Assembly (NCBI RefSeq): GCF_014205335.1
Contig: NZ_JACHNH010000001.1
Coordinates: 8,488,501 to 8,552,500, forward strand
From: Amorphoplanes digitatis
GTDB taxonomy: Bacteria > Actinomycetota > Actinomycetes > Mycobacteriales > Micromonosporaceae
Length of the DNA: 64,000 bases
Direction: 5' to 3'
The first letter of the stretch is position 1; each line of letters starts with the position of its first letter. Shown here one piece after another: positions 1 through 8,678 of this stretch. Made by a program: the position numbers and the translations under genes. Under the pieces are notes generated by a model. It worked only from the letters and a program-made list of their open reading frames with translations, searched no databases and was not told where the DNA came from.

Positions 1-712
1 CCGCGCCGAGCAGCAGCAGGATGCCGAGTACCAGCACCGTGGTGCCGGAGAGCGCGCCGACGCCGTTGAACACCTCGTCGTACTGGGTGGTGCCCAGCGT
101 GGCGAAGAGCAGGAAGATGCCGATGGCCAGGCCGGCGTCGCCGACCCGGTTCATCAGGAACGCCTTCTTACCGGCGGTGGCCGCCGACGGCCGGACGTAC
201 CAGAACGAGATCAGCAGGTACGACGCCAGGCCGACGCCCTCCCAGCCGAAGTAGAGCATCACGTAGTTGTTGCCGAGGACCAGCAGCAGCATCGCGGCGA
301 CGAAGAGGTTGAAGTAGGCGAAGAACTTCCGCCGCTCCGGGTCGTGCTCCATGTAGCCGACCGCGTACAGGTGGATCAGCGAGCCGACACCGGTGATCAG
401 CAGGACGAAGACCGCGGCCAGCGGGTCGAAGAGCAACCCGAACTCCACGTGCAGCCCGCCGACCACGATGAAGTCCCACAGGCTCTGCTCCGCGGCCCGG
501 GCGTCTGGGTCGAGGCCGCGCAGGCTGAAGAACATCGACAGGCCGAGGACGAACGGCACGGCGACCGCCACTACGCCGAGCCAGTGCCCCCACTTGTCGG
601 CCTTCCTGCCCAGCAGGAGCAGGACCGCCGCGCTGGCGAGCGGAATGGCCACCAGCAGCCAGATCCCGCTCAGCAGCCCGGTCGCGTGGGCATACTCCAC
701 TGTCTGTTCCAC
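1..712 (-). CDS. nuoL: NADH-quinone oxidoreductase subunit L, N-terminal part (runs off the window)
   Basis: This is the membrane proton-pumping subunit L of respiratory complex I, and about 237 N-terminal residues are visible. The start is GTG at 712, giving a protein that begins VEQTVEYAHATGLL, followed by a hydrophobic helix. The conserved NuoL/ND5 stretch is present (LIHLYAVGYMEHDPERRKFF, then NNYVMLYFGWEGVGLASYLL), including the Glu of the WEGVG motif and the Lys of the following GKKAF segment. The gene lies 12 bases after the nuoK stop and is last in the visible nuo operon; nuoM and nuoN would be expected beyond base 1. The reading frame is open to the window edge. Family identity is certain; only the C terminus is missing. 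Confidence 0.95.
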   Translation of the reverse strand, partial: MEQTVEYAHATGLLSGIWLLVAIPLASAAVLLLLGRKADKWGHWLGVVAVAVPFVLGLSMFFSLRGLDPDARAAEQSLWDFIVVGGLHVEFGLLFDPLAAVFVLLITGVGSLIHLYAVGYMEHDPERRKFFAYFNLFVAAMLLLVLGNNYVMLYFGWEGVGLASYLLISFWYVRPSAATAGKKAFLMNRVGDAGLAIGIFLLFATLGTTQYDEVFNGVGALSGTTVLVLGILLLLGA

Positions 713-724
713 GTGAAGGCCCCT

Positions 725-1024
725 TTAGTACTTGAGGAGGTTGGCGTCGTCGACGCTGGCCGAGCGCCGCGTCCGGAAGATCGACATGATGATGGCCAGG
801 CCGACCACGACCTCGGCCGCCGCGACCACCATCACGAAGAACGAGATGATCTGGCCGTCGAGCGTGCCGTTGATCCGGCTGAAGGTCACCAGCGCGAGGT
901 TCGCGGCGTTCAGCATCAGCTCGATGCACATGAACAGCACGATCGCGTTGCGGCGCACGAGTACGCCCGCGGCGCCGATGGTGAACAGGATCGTCGCCAG
1001 CACAAGGTAGTAGTCAGGTGTCAC
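725..1024 (-). CDS. nuoK: NADH-quinone oxidoreductase subunit K
   Basis: NuoK/ND4L is the small three-helix membrane subunit of complex I that takes part in proton translocation. The 99-residue protein matches the usual length of about 100 residues. It has three hydrophobic helices and the conserved Glu pattern: Glu in CIELMLNAANLALV (helix 2) and Glu in VVAAAEVVVGLAI (helix 3). The GTG start at 1024 overlaps the nuoJ TGA as GTGA (1021-1024), indicating translational coupling. The short charged C terminus (RTRRSASVDDANLLKY) is unremarkable. Context and motif leave little doubt. Confidence 0.97.
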   Translation of the reverse strand: MTPDYYLVLATILFTIGAAGVLVRRNAIVLFMCIELMLNAANLALVTFSRINGTLDGQIISFFVMVVAAAEVVVGLAIIMSIFRTRRSASVDDANLLKY

Positions 1025-1794
1025 TTCTCTGTCCTCTTCGGTGCGGCCTCGCCGGCGGTCAGCTCGCGCACGGGCAGGATCGGCGAGATGCTGCGCTCGG
1101 TGCCGTTACCGTCCGGCAGCCGGGCCGGCACGGCGACCGACATCGTGTTCGCGTAGACGCCGGGGCCGGGTTTCGGTCCCGGATAGGTGCCCGGCCGGAA
1201 GCGCGCCTTCATGCGCGTGACCTGGTCGGCGATCTCTTCCTTGGCGCGCTCGACGTGCGCGAGCACCATGGCACCGACGGCCGCCGTGATCAGCAGCGCG
1301 GAGGTGACCTCGAAGCCGAACACGTACTTGGTGAACAGCAGCCGGGCGATGCCCTGCACGTTGCCGCCGTAGGCACCGTTCGCCTCGGCCAGGCCGACGA
1401 CCTCGGTGCCGCCCAGCGAGCGGGCCAGGCCCGTCGCGACGAGCATGCCGAAGGCGACACCCAGCAGGATGGCGGCGATCCGCTGCCCGCGCAGGGTTTC
1501 GATCAGCGAGTCGGACACGTCGCGGCCGACGAGCATCAGCACGAACAGGAAGAGCATCATGATCGCGCCGGTGTAGACGATGATCTGCACCGCGCCGAGG
1601 AACGGCGCCTGGTTGATCACGTAGATGAAGCCCAGGTTGAGCATGGTGACGATCAGCCACAGGGCGGAGTGCACGGCGTTGCGCGCCAGGACCATGCCCA
1701 GCGCGCCGATGACGGCGAGCGGGGCCAGGATCCAGAAGGCCCACGCCTCGCCGGTGGAGACCTGGCCGGCGGCCTCAGCCGCGAGGGCGATCAT
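1021..1794 (-). CDS. nuoJ: NADH-quinone oxidoreductase subunit J
   Basis: NuoJ/ND6 is a membrane subunit of complex I near the quinone/proton channel. The protein has 257 residues: five hydrophobic helices followed by a soluble tail of about 80 residues, which is typical of actinobacterial NuoJ. The family signature segments GALGMVLARNAVHSALWL and YTGAIMMLFLFVLML are clear. The ATG at 1794 (MIALAAEA) overlaps the nuoI TGA as ATGA (1791-1794). The frame stays open upstream into nuoI, but that extension is out-of-frame nuoI sequence rich in Arg and Gly and is not part of the protein. Confidence 0.96.
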   Translation of the reverse strand: MIALAAEAAGQVSTGEAWAFWILAPLAVIGALGMVLARNAVHSALWLIVTMLNLGFIYVINQAPFLGAVQIIVYTGAIMMLFLFVLMLVGRDVSDSLIETLRGQRIAAILLGVAFGMLVATGLARSLGGTEVVGLAEANGAYGGNVQGIARLLFTKYVFGFEVTSALLITAAVGAMVLAHVERAKEEIADQVTRMKARFRPGTYPGPKPGPGVYANTMSVAVPARLPDGNGTERSISPILPVRELTAGEAAPKRTEK

Positions 1795-2375
1795 CGGGCC
1801 ACCTCGCCGAGCGCGTCCTTGACGACCGCCGGCGTCAGCGGCGCCCGCTCGGCGCCGGCGGAGGTGCCCGGGTTGGTCAGCGCGCCGAGGTAGTAGTCCT
1901 TGTCGGTCTCGCCGAGCCGCATCGGGTGCGGCGGCTGCTCCATGCCGGGCAGCAGCGGCGCCAGGAGCTCCTTCTTGGTGAAGATGAGGTCCTGGCGGTT
2001 GTCGCGGGCGAGCTCGTACTCGTTGCTCATGGTCAGCGAACGGGTCGGGCACGCCTCGATGCACAGGCCGCAGAAGATGCAGCGCGCGTAGTTGATCTGG
2101 TAGATGCTCGCGTACCGCTCACCGGGCGAGAAGCGCTGCTCGTCGGTGTTGTCGCCGCCCTCGACGTAGATCGCGTCGGCCGGGCAGGCCCAGGCGCACA
2201 GCTCGCAGCCGATGCACTTCTCCAGGCCGTCCGGGTGCCGGTTGAGGATGTGCCGGCCGTGGTAGCGCGGCGCCGGCTTCGGCGGCGAGAACGGATAGTC
2301 GGTCGTGATGACCTTGCGGAACATGTGCGCGAAGGTGACCCCGAAGCCCTTGAACGAGCCCGTGAACGTTCCCAC
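1791..2375 (-). CDS. nuoI: NADH-quinone oxidoreductase subunit I (2x[4Fe-4S])
   Basis: NuoI/TYKY is the peripheral subunit that carries clusters N6a and N6b, passing electrons towards NuoB and the quinone site. The protein has 194 residues. Two ferredoxin motifs are complete: CIGCELCAWACP (around residues 54-65) and CIFCGLCIEACP (around 98-109), each CxxCxxCxxxCP. The GTG start at 2375 is preceded by a strong GGAGG 7 bases upstream, and nuoH ends one base earlier at 2377. The C-terminal 40 residues are variable, as is usual in actinobacteria. Confidence 0.97.
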   Translation of the reverse strand: MGTFTGSFKGFGVTFAHMFRKVITTDYPFSPPKPAPRYHGRHILNRHPDGLEKCIGCELCAWACPADAIYVEGGDNTDEQRFSPGERYASIYQINYARCIFCGLCIEACPTRSLTMSNEYELARDNRQDLIFTKKELLAPLLPGMEQPPHPMRLGETDKDYYLGALTNPGTSAGAERAPLTPAVVKDALGEVAR

Positions 2376-2376
2376 G

Positions 2377-3774
2377 TCACACCTCCTTGTCTGACGTGTC
2401 GTCCGGGCTGGGAGTCGTGCCGCCGACCGTGGCCGGCTGGCGTTCGGCGACCGCGCGGCGCGCCCGCGGACTGGGCGGCACCTGGAGGTCCATCGGCGGC
2501 ACCGGGAAGCTGCCCGGTGGCCGGGCGGCGAGCTGTTCCTCGATGGAGTACACGCGTGCCTTCTTGCTGGCCGGCCAGAGCAGCGCGATGCCGAGCACCA
2601 GCACCGCGGCGACGATGTAGACCACGATGCGGGCGCTGCCCTCGACCCGGGTGTTGGTGACCCGGACCCCGGCCAGGAAGAGGATCCAGACCAGGTTGAC
2701 CGGGATGAGCACCTTCCAGCCGAAGCGCATGAACTGGTCGTAGCGCATCCGGGGCAGGGTCGCCCGCAGCCAGATGAAGCCGAACAGCAGGATCAGCACC
2801 TTGCCGAGCCACCAGAGCAGCGGCCAGTAACCGGAGTTGGCGCCCGCCCACCAGGTGGTGATCGGAGCCGGCGCCCGCCAGCCGCCCAGGAACAGTGTGG
2901 TCGCGAACGCCGAGACGGTGATCATGTTGATGTACTCGGCGAGGAAGAAGAGCGCGAACTTGAACGACGAGTACTCGGTGTGGAAGCCGCCGACCAGCTC
3001 GGACTCCGCCTCGGGCAGGTCGAACGGCGCACGGTTGGTCTCGCCGACCGCCGAGATGCAGTAGATGATGAAGCTCGGCAGCAGCAGCACGGCGTACCAG
3101 CTCGGCGGCGTCGGCTGGATCCCGAAGATGTCCACCCTTGTCGACGGATCGCTGCCGGCCTGTGCCGCGACGATCTGCGAGGTCGACATGGTTCCCGCGG
3201 TCATGAAGACCGCGACGATGGACAGGCCCATCGCGACCTCGTACGAGATCATCTGCGCGCTCGACCGCAGGCCGCCCAGCAGCGGGTACGTCGAGCCCGA
3301 CGCCCAGCCGGCCAGCACGACGCCGTACACGGCCATCGAGGAGCAGGCGAGCAGCACGAGCACGGAGACTGGCACGTCGGTGAGCTGTAGCGCGGTCGAC
3401 TGCCCGAACATCGTCACGACCGGCCCGAACGGGATCACCGAGAACGCGGTGAACGCGACCGTCGCCGAGATCACCGGCGCGATGAAGTAGACCACCTTGT
3501 CGGCGGTCTTCGGGATGATCTCCTCCTTGAACGGCAGCTTCACGCCGTCCGAGAGGCTTTGCAGCCAGCCCTTCGGCCCGACCTGGTTGGGGCCCGGGCG
3601 GACCGCCATCCTGGCCACGACCTTGCGCTCGTAGTTGATCGTGAACAGTGTCAGCAGCAGCAGGATGACGAAGACACCCAGCAGCTTGATGAGCACGATC
3701 CACCAGACGTCGTTCTCGAACGTCTCCAGCGTCGGGTCCTGCGCGTTGGCGAGGATCATCGCCGAGGTCATCAT
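2377..3774 (-). CDS. nuoH: NADH-quinone oxidoreductase subunit H
   Basis: NuoH/ND1 is the membrane subunit that forms the quinone-binding entrance of complex I. The protein has 465 residues, longer than the E. coli form (325) because of an actinobacterial C-terminal Pro/Arg-rich extension of about 50 residues. Conserved segments include RPGPNQVGPKGWLQ near the N terminus, the loop GETNRAPFDLPEAESELV, and GFHTEYSS. The ATG at 3774 shares its A with the nuoG TGA (TGATG). A second ATG follows immediately at 3771. The open frame extends far upstream through nuoG but is Arg/Gly-rich antisense-like sequence and was excluded. Confidence 0.96.
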   Translation of the reverse strand: MMTSAMILANAQDPTLETFENDVWWIVLIKLLGVFVILLLLTLFTINYERKVVARMAVRPGPNQVGPKGWLQSLSDGVKLPFKEEIIPKTADKVVYFIAPVISATVAFTAFSVIPFGPVVTMFGQSTALQLTDVPVSVLVLLACSSMAVYGVVLAGWASGSTYPLLGGLRSSAQMISYEVAMGLSIVAVFMTAGTMSTSQIVAAQAGSDPSTRVDIFGIQPTPPSWYAVLLLPSFIIYCISAVGETNRAPFDLPEAESELVGGFHTEYSSFKFALFFLAEYINMITVSAFATTLFLGGWRAPAPITTWWAGANSGYWPLLWWLGKVLILLFGFIWLRATLPRMRYDQFMRFGWKVLIPVNLVWILFLAGVRVTNTRVEGSARIVVYIVAAVLVLGIALLWPASKKARVYSIEEQLAARPPGSFPVPPMDLQVPPSPRARRAVAERQPATVGGTTPSPDDTSDKEV

Positions 3775-6269
3775 CAGTTCGCCCCCTGAGCGAGGATCGG
3801 ACCCGGCTTGCCGGCGCTGAGCCGGACCACCGCACCCGAGGTGACGCCGAGGCTGCGACGCAGCGTCGAGCCCGGCGAGTTCGTGGGCAGCCACACCACC
3901 TGCGGGGGCAGATCGGTGATCGCCGCCGGCAGCGTGATCGCGCCGCGGTCGGTGCCGACCGTGACGGCGTCGCCGTCGGCGACGCCGAGCGACTCGGCGA
4001 GGTCCTTGCCGATGCGCGCGAGCGGCGTGCGGGCCGTCCCGGCCAGCACCTCGTCGCCGTCGAGCATCGAACCGAGGTCGATCAGGTGATGCCAGGACGC
4101 GAGGACCGCCTCGCCGGCACCGGGCTTGGCCGGCTCGGCCGCGGCGACGGCCGGCACGGCCGGACGGTCGCTCCGGCTCGCCGGGATGCTGCCCAGCTCG
4201 CGGCGGATCGAGGAGACGTCGCCGGTGCCGAGCGCGACGTCCATCAGCGCCGCGATGGCCTCCAGCACCCGGCCGTCGGTCATCGACGTGGTGTTGAGCA
4301 CGGCCTCGAAGGTCCGCAGCCGGCCCTCCCAGTCCATGTAGGTGCCGGGCTTCTCGGCGGCGGGCGCGACCGGCAGCACCACGTCGGCGCGCCGGGTGAC
4401 CGCGCTCTGGCGCAGTTCGAGGCTGACCACGAACGGCACGGCGTCGAGCGCCTGCTCGGCCAGGCGCGGATCGGCCAGGTCGGCCGGGTCGACGCCCGCG
4501 ACCAGCAGCGCGCCGAGCGTGCCGTCGGCGGCCGCCGCAACGATCGCGTCGGTGTCGCGGCCGACGGCGCCGGGCAGCGCGCCCTCCTCGACACCCCAGG
4601 CCTTGATCAGCTCGGCCCGCGCGACCGCGTCGGTGACCGGACGGCCGCCGGGCAGCAGGTTGGGCAGGCAGCCGGCGTCGACCGCGCCGCGGTCGCCCGC
4701 GCGCCGGGGCACCCACGCGAGGCGGGCTCCGGTCCGGGCGGCCAGCGCGGCGGCGGCGGACAGGCCGCCGGGCACGCTCGCGAGCCGCTCGCCGACGAGC
4801 AGCAGGGCACCGGGCTCGCTGAGCGCCCCGGTCACCGTCGCGTCGGTGGCGAGCAGCCGGGCCTCATCGCCGGGCACGGCCGCGACCAGGGTCGCGCCGA
4901 GCTTTTCAAAACCGCGGCTCAGGTACGGCGCCACGGCCGTGACCTTGAGCTTCTTCCTGTCGTGGCCCTTGCGCAGCCGCAGGAAGAGGATGGGGCACTC
5001 CTCCTCCGGCTCCAGGCCGACGATGACCGCCGCGGGGGCGTCCTCGACGTCCTCGTAGGTCACGTCCGACCCGGCGGCGATCGAGGCGGCGAGGAACTCC
5101 GCCTCCTCGTCGACGCGCAGCGAGGAGCCCGCCGCGCGCAGCGGCCGGGCCCGGAAGTCGATGTCGTTGGTGCCGAGCGCGATCCGGGCGAACTTCGCGT
5201 ACGCGTACGCGTCCTCGACCGTGAGGCGGCCGCCGGTGAGCACGCCGACGCCCTGGCCCTTCGCGGCCTTCAGGCCCTCGGCGGCGGCGAGCAGCGCCTC
5301 GCTCCACGAGGCCTCGCGCAGCTCGCCGGTGCCGGCGTCGCGGATCTGCGGTGTGGTGATGCGGTCGAAGGCGGTGGCGTAGCGGAAGCCCCACCGGCCC
5401 TTGTCGCAGTTCCACTCCTCGTTGACCGCCGGGTCGTCGCCGGCGAGGCGCCGCAGCACCTTGCCGCGGCGGTGGTCGGCGCGCTGCGCGCAGCCGGCCG
5501 CGCAGTGCTCGCACGACGTCGGCGAGGAGACCAGGTCGAACGGCCGGGCGCGGAACCGGTACTGCTCGCCGGTCAGCGCACCGACCGGGCAGATCTGGAT
5601 GGTGTTGCCGGAGAAGTACGAGTTGAACGGCACGTCGCCCGGGTCCTCGCCGGCGTCACCGTCGCCGAAGCCCTCGCCGCCGAAGAAGTCGTCGCGGTAG
5701 ACGTTGATCTGCTCGCCGGACGAGCGGTCCATCAGGTCGATGAACTTGTCGCCGGCGATCTCCTCGGAGAAGCGGGTGCAGCGCTGGCAGAGGATGCAGC
5801 GCTCGCGGTCCAGCAGCACCTGGCTGGAGATGTGGATCGGCTTCTCGTACTCGCGCTTGTGCTCGTGGAACCGCGACTCCGCGCGGCCGTTGGACATCGC
5901 CTGGTTCTGTAGCGGGCACTCGCCGCCCTTGTCGCAGGTCGGGCAGTCCAGCGGGTGGTTGGCGAGCAGCAGCTCCATCACGCCGGCCTGCGCCTTGGCG
6001 GCGACCGGCGAGCTGAGCTGGGTCTTGACCACCATGCCGGGTGCCACCGTCTGTGTGCAGGAGGCGACCGGCTTGCGCTGGCCCTCCACCTCGACCAGAC
6101 ACTGGCGGCAGGCGCCGGCCGGGGCCAGCAGCGGGTGGTCGCAGAACCGCGGGATCGCGATGCCCATCCGCTCGGCGACCCGGATGACCAGCTCGCCCTT
6201 GGCGGCGGTCACCTCTACACCGTCGACGGTGAGCGTGACCAGGTCGGTCTTCTTGGCGACGTCCGTCAT
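3774..6269 (-). CDS. nuoG: NADH-quinone oxidoreductase subunit G
   Basis: NuoG is the large iron-sulfur subunit of the NADH module. The 831-residue protein starts with a 2Fe-2S ferredoxin domain (FCDHPLLAPAGACRQC and a later Cys), then the His/Cys motif HPLDCPTCDKGGECPLQ, two 4Fe-4S motifs (CILCQRCTR and TIQICPVGAL), then CEHCAAGC opening the molybdopterin-oxidoreductase-like region. The C-terminal half is the usual degenerate, Ala-rich actinobacterial MopB-like domain; no molybdenum cofactor is expected to bind. The ATG at 6269 lies one base after nuoF ends. The stop overlaps the nuoH start. Confidence 0.96.
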   Translation of the reverse strand: MTDVAKKTDLVTLTVDGVEVTAAKGELVIRVAERMGIAIPRFCDHPLLAPAGACRQCLVEVEGQRKPVASCTQTVAPGMVVKTQLSSPVAAKAQAGVMELLLANHPLDCPTCDKGGECPLQNQAMSNGRAESRFHEHKREYEKPIHISSQVLLDRERCILCQRCTRFSEEIAGDKFIDLMDRSSGEQINVYRDDFFGGEGFGDGDAGEDPGDVPFNSYFSGNTIQICPVGALTGEQYRFRARPFDLVSSPTSCEHCAAGCAQRADHRRGKVLRRLAGDDPAVNEEWNCDKGRWGFRYATAFDRITTPQIRDAGTGELREASWSEALLAAAEGLKAAKGQGVGVLTGGRLTVEDAYAYAKFARIALGTNDIDFRARPLRAAGSSLRVDEEAEFLAASIAAGSDVTYEDVEDAPAAVIVGLEPEEECPILFLRLRKGHDRKKLKVTAVAPYLSRGFEKLGATLVAAVPGDEARLLATDATVTGALSEPGALLLVGERLASVPGGLSAAAALAARTGARLAWVPRRAGDRGAVDAGCLPNLLPGGRPVTDAVARAELIKAWGVEEGALPGAVGRDTDAIVAAAADGTLGALLVAGVDPADLADPRLAEQALDAVPFVVSLELRQSAVTRRADVVLPVAPAAEKPGTYMDWEGRLRTFEAVLNTTSMTDGRVLEAIAALMDVALGTGDVSSIRRELGSIPASRSDRPAVPAVAAAEPAKPGAGEAVLASWHHLIDLGSMLDGDEVLAGTARTPLARIGKDLAESLGVADGDAVTVGTDRGAITLPAAITDLPPQVVWLPTNSPGSTLRRSLGVTSGAVVRLSAGKPGPILAQGAN

Positions 6270-6270
6270 A

Positions 6271-7587
6271 TCAGTGCGCTCCTACCAGGGCCTTCTCGGA
6301 CAGCCGCGGAGCGGTCCGGCCCTCGATGTAGTCCAGGTAGTCCTGGCGGAAGAACTTCAGCGTCGACATGACCGGCGTCGCGGCACCGTCACCGAGGCCA
6401 CAGAACGAGCGGCCGAAGATGTTGTCGGCGGTGTCCTGGAGGGTGTCCAGATCCTGGATGGTGCCCTGGCCGGAGAGGATCCGGCGGTAGGTGCGCACCA
6501 TCCAGTAGTTGCCCTCGCGGCACGGAGTGCACTTGCCGCAGGACTCGTGGTGGTAGAACTCCAGCCAGCGCCAGGTCGCGTAGACCGGGCAGTCCTGGTC
6601 GGAGAAGATCTGCATCGCCGTCGTGCCCAGGATCGAGCCGGCCGCGGCGACACCCTCGAAGTCCATCGCGGTGTCGATGTGCTCGGCGGTCAGCAACGGC
6701 GTCGACGATCCGCCCGGCGTCCAGAACTTCAGGTTGTGGCCCGGCTTCATGCCGCCCGCGAGCTCGATCAGCTCGCGCAGGGTGATGCCGAGGCCGCACT
6801 CGTACTGGCCCGGGTTGGCGATCCGGCCGGAGAGCGAGTAGATCATCGGGCCGGACGACTTCTCCGTGCCCATGCTCTTCCACCAGTCCGCGCCGCCCAG
6901 CACGATGTACGGCACGCTCGCGATCGTGCCGACGTTGTTGACCACCGTCGGGCTCGCGTACAGGCCGGCGACCGCGGGGAACGGCGGGCGCAGCCGGGGC
7001 TGGCCGCGGAAGCCCTCCAGCGAGTCGAGCAGCGCCGTCTCCTCGCCGCAGATGTACGCGCCAGCGCCGCTGTGCACGACGAGATCCAGGTCGAACCCGG
7101 AGCCGAGGACGTTCTCGCCGAGGTAGCCCTTGGCGTAGGCCTCCTTGACGGCGTTGCGCAGCCGGCGCGCGGCGTGCACGGCCTCGCCGCGGATGTAGAT
7201 GAACGCCCGGCTGGCCCGGATCGCGTAGGACGCGATGATCGCGCCCTCGATCAGCGAGTGCGGGTCGTAGGTCATCAGGGGCAGGTCCTTGCAGGTGCCC
7301 GGCTCGCCCTCGTCGGCGTTGATGACCAGGTAGTGCGGCTTGCCGTCGCCCTGCGGGATGAAGCCCCACTTGAGGCCGGTCGGGAAGCCCGCGCCGCCGC
7401 GGCCGCGCAGCCCCGAGTCCTTGATGAGCTGGATCAGGTCGTCGGGGTGCACAGCGAGGGCCTTGCGGACCGCCGCGTACCCGTCGAGCCGCTCATACGT
7501 GTCGATCTGCCAGGCGTCCGGCGAGAGCCAGCGCTTGGTGAGGACCGGAGTGAGCTTCTCGAGAACCTCGCGCCGTGGCTGGGTCAC
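6271..7587 (-). CDS. nuoF: NADH-quinone oxidoreductase subunit F (FMN, NADH-binding)
   Basis: NuoF oxidises NADH through FMN and holds cluster N3. The 438-residue length is standard. The FMN/NADH-binding glycine-rich segment SGLRGRGGAGFPTGLKW is at about residues 58-74, followed by INADEGEPGTCKD. The N3 4Fe-4S motif is ESCGKCTPCREG with the fourth Cys in SFCGLGDGA. The GTG start at 7587 overlaps the nuoE TGA as GTGA (7584-7587). All expected residues are present. Confidence 0.97.
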   Translation of the reverse strand: MTQPRREVLEKLTPVLTKRWLSPDAWQIDTYERLDGYAAVRKALAVHPDDLIQLIKDSGLRGRGGAGFPTGLKWGFIPQGDGKPHYLVINADEGEPGTCKDLPLMTYDPHSLIEGAIIASYAIRASRAFIYIRGEAVHAARRLRNAVKEAYAKGYLGENVLGSGFDLDLVVHSGAGAYICGEETALLDSLEGFRGQPRLRPPFPAVAGLYASPTVVNNVGTIASVPYIVLGGADWWKSMGTEKSSGPMIYSLSGRIANPGQYECGLGITLRELIELAGGMKPGHNLKFWTPGGSSTPLLTAEHIDTAMDFEGVAAAGSILGTTAMQIFSDQDCPVYATWRWLEFYHHESCGKCTPCREGNYWMVRTYRRILSGQGTIQDLDTLQDTADNIFGRSFCGLGDGAATPVMSTLKFFRQDYLDYIEGRTAPRLSEKALVGAH

Positions 7588-8678
7588 TTCTTCTCCTCGT
7601 TACCGACGCTGTCACCGGCGGGCTTGCCGTCGCCGGCGGGCGGGTTGTCGGCGACGCCGGCGGCCTCGGCGGGGTTCGACGGGACCGCGGTGGCGTCCGT
7701 CTTCGTCGCGTCCGGCGTCGGCGTCGACGCGTCGGGGTTGCGCTGCTGGGCGGTGCGCACCTGCGGGTCCTTGACGTCCCCGCCGCCGGTGCTCGTGCCC
7801 GCGGCCCGGTGCTCCACCTTGTCGGTCACCGCGCCGACCGCGGCCTTGACCGCACCGGCCGCCTTACGCCCGGCGGCGGCGAGCTTGCCGGTCTGCGCGG
7901 GCTTCTCCCGGACCGGTCCCGGGTCCTTGACGGCCTTTGCGGACTCGTCGCGGGCCGGCTTGGTCGTCGTGATCGGGGCGTCGATGTTGAAGTTCGCGAC
8001 CGCGATGCCGTGTTCCCGGGCGAGGCTGACGCCGCGCAGCGTCGGCGCGCCGGCCGGGCCGTCGGCGACCGCGCCGTCCCGCTCGTCGCCGAAGCCGGCC
8101 AGCTGGTGCTGCATCTCCTTGAGCGAGCAGATCCGCGCGCCGCGGATCGGCGCCGGCCGCTCGTCCTTGCGCAGCTGCTCGACCAGGTCGACCGCCGCCT
8201 GCGGCGTGGTGTTGTCGATCGCGAAGTCGTAGTTGACGGTCACGACCGGCGCGTAGTCGCAGGCCGCGAGGCACTCGGCGTGCTCCAGCGTGATCTTGCC
8301 GTCGGCCGTGGTCTCGTCGTGGCCGACGCCGAGGTGCTCGACGAGCCCGTCGTAGACCTCCTGGCCGCCCATGACGTTGCACAGGGTGTTGGTGCAGACG
8401 CTGACCAGGTATTCGCCGGTCGGCCGGCGCTTGTACATGGTGTAGAACGTCGCCACCGCGCCGACCTGGGCCTTGTTGATGCCCAGGACCTCGGCGCAGA
8501 ACGCGACGCCGCGGGGGCTGACGTGCCCCTCCTCGGTCTGCACCAGGTGCAGCAGCGGCAGCAGCGCCGAGCGCTCGCGCCCCACCGGGTAGCGCCCGAT
8601 GATCTCTAGGGCCTGTTCCAGGAGCTTCTCGGCGAGCGGCGCGGCGGCCGGGGAGAAGTCCACCGTGGTTTCTGACAT
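7584..8678 (-). CDS. nuoE: NADH-quinone oxidoreductase subunit E with a long low-complexity C-terminal tail
   Basis: NuoE is a thioredoxin-fold 2Fe-2S subunit of the NADH module (cluster N1a). The first 185 residues or so form the normal domain, with the four ligands visible as CTNTLC and CLAACD. The remaining 125-plus residues are rich in Ala, Lys, Pro, Asp and Thr (for example KLAAAGRKAAGAVKAAVGAV), predicted disordered. The total of 364 residues is well above the 160-240 of typical NuoE. The tail keeps strong codon-position GC bias and is followed directly by the nuoF start overlap, so it is genuinely translated. The ATG is at 8678, directly adjacent to the nuoD stop. Confidence 0.95.
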   Translation of the reverse strand: MSETTVDFSPAAAPLAEKLLEQALEIIGRYPVGRERSALLPLLHLVQTEEGHVSPRGVAFCAEVLGINKAQVGAVATFYTMYKRRPTGEYLVSVCTNTLCNVMGGQEVYDGLVEHLGVGHDETTADGKITLEHAECLAACDYAPVVTVNYDFAIDNTTPQAAVDLVEQLRKDERPAPIRGARICSLKEMQHQLAGFGDERDGAVADGPAGAPTLRGVSLAREHGIAVANFNIDAPITTTKPARDESAKAVKDPGPVREKPAQTGKLAAAGRKAAGAVKAAVGAVTDKVEHRAAGTSTGGGDVKDPQVRTAQQRNPDASTPTPDATKTDATAVPSNPAEAAGVADNPPAGDGKPAGDSVGNEEKK

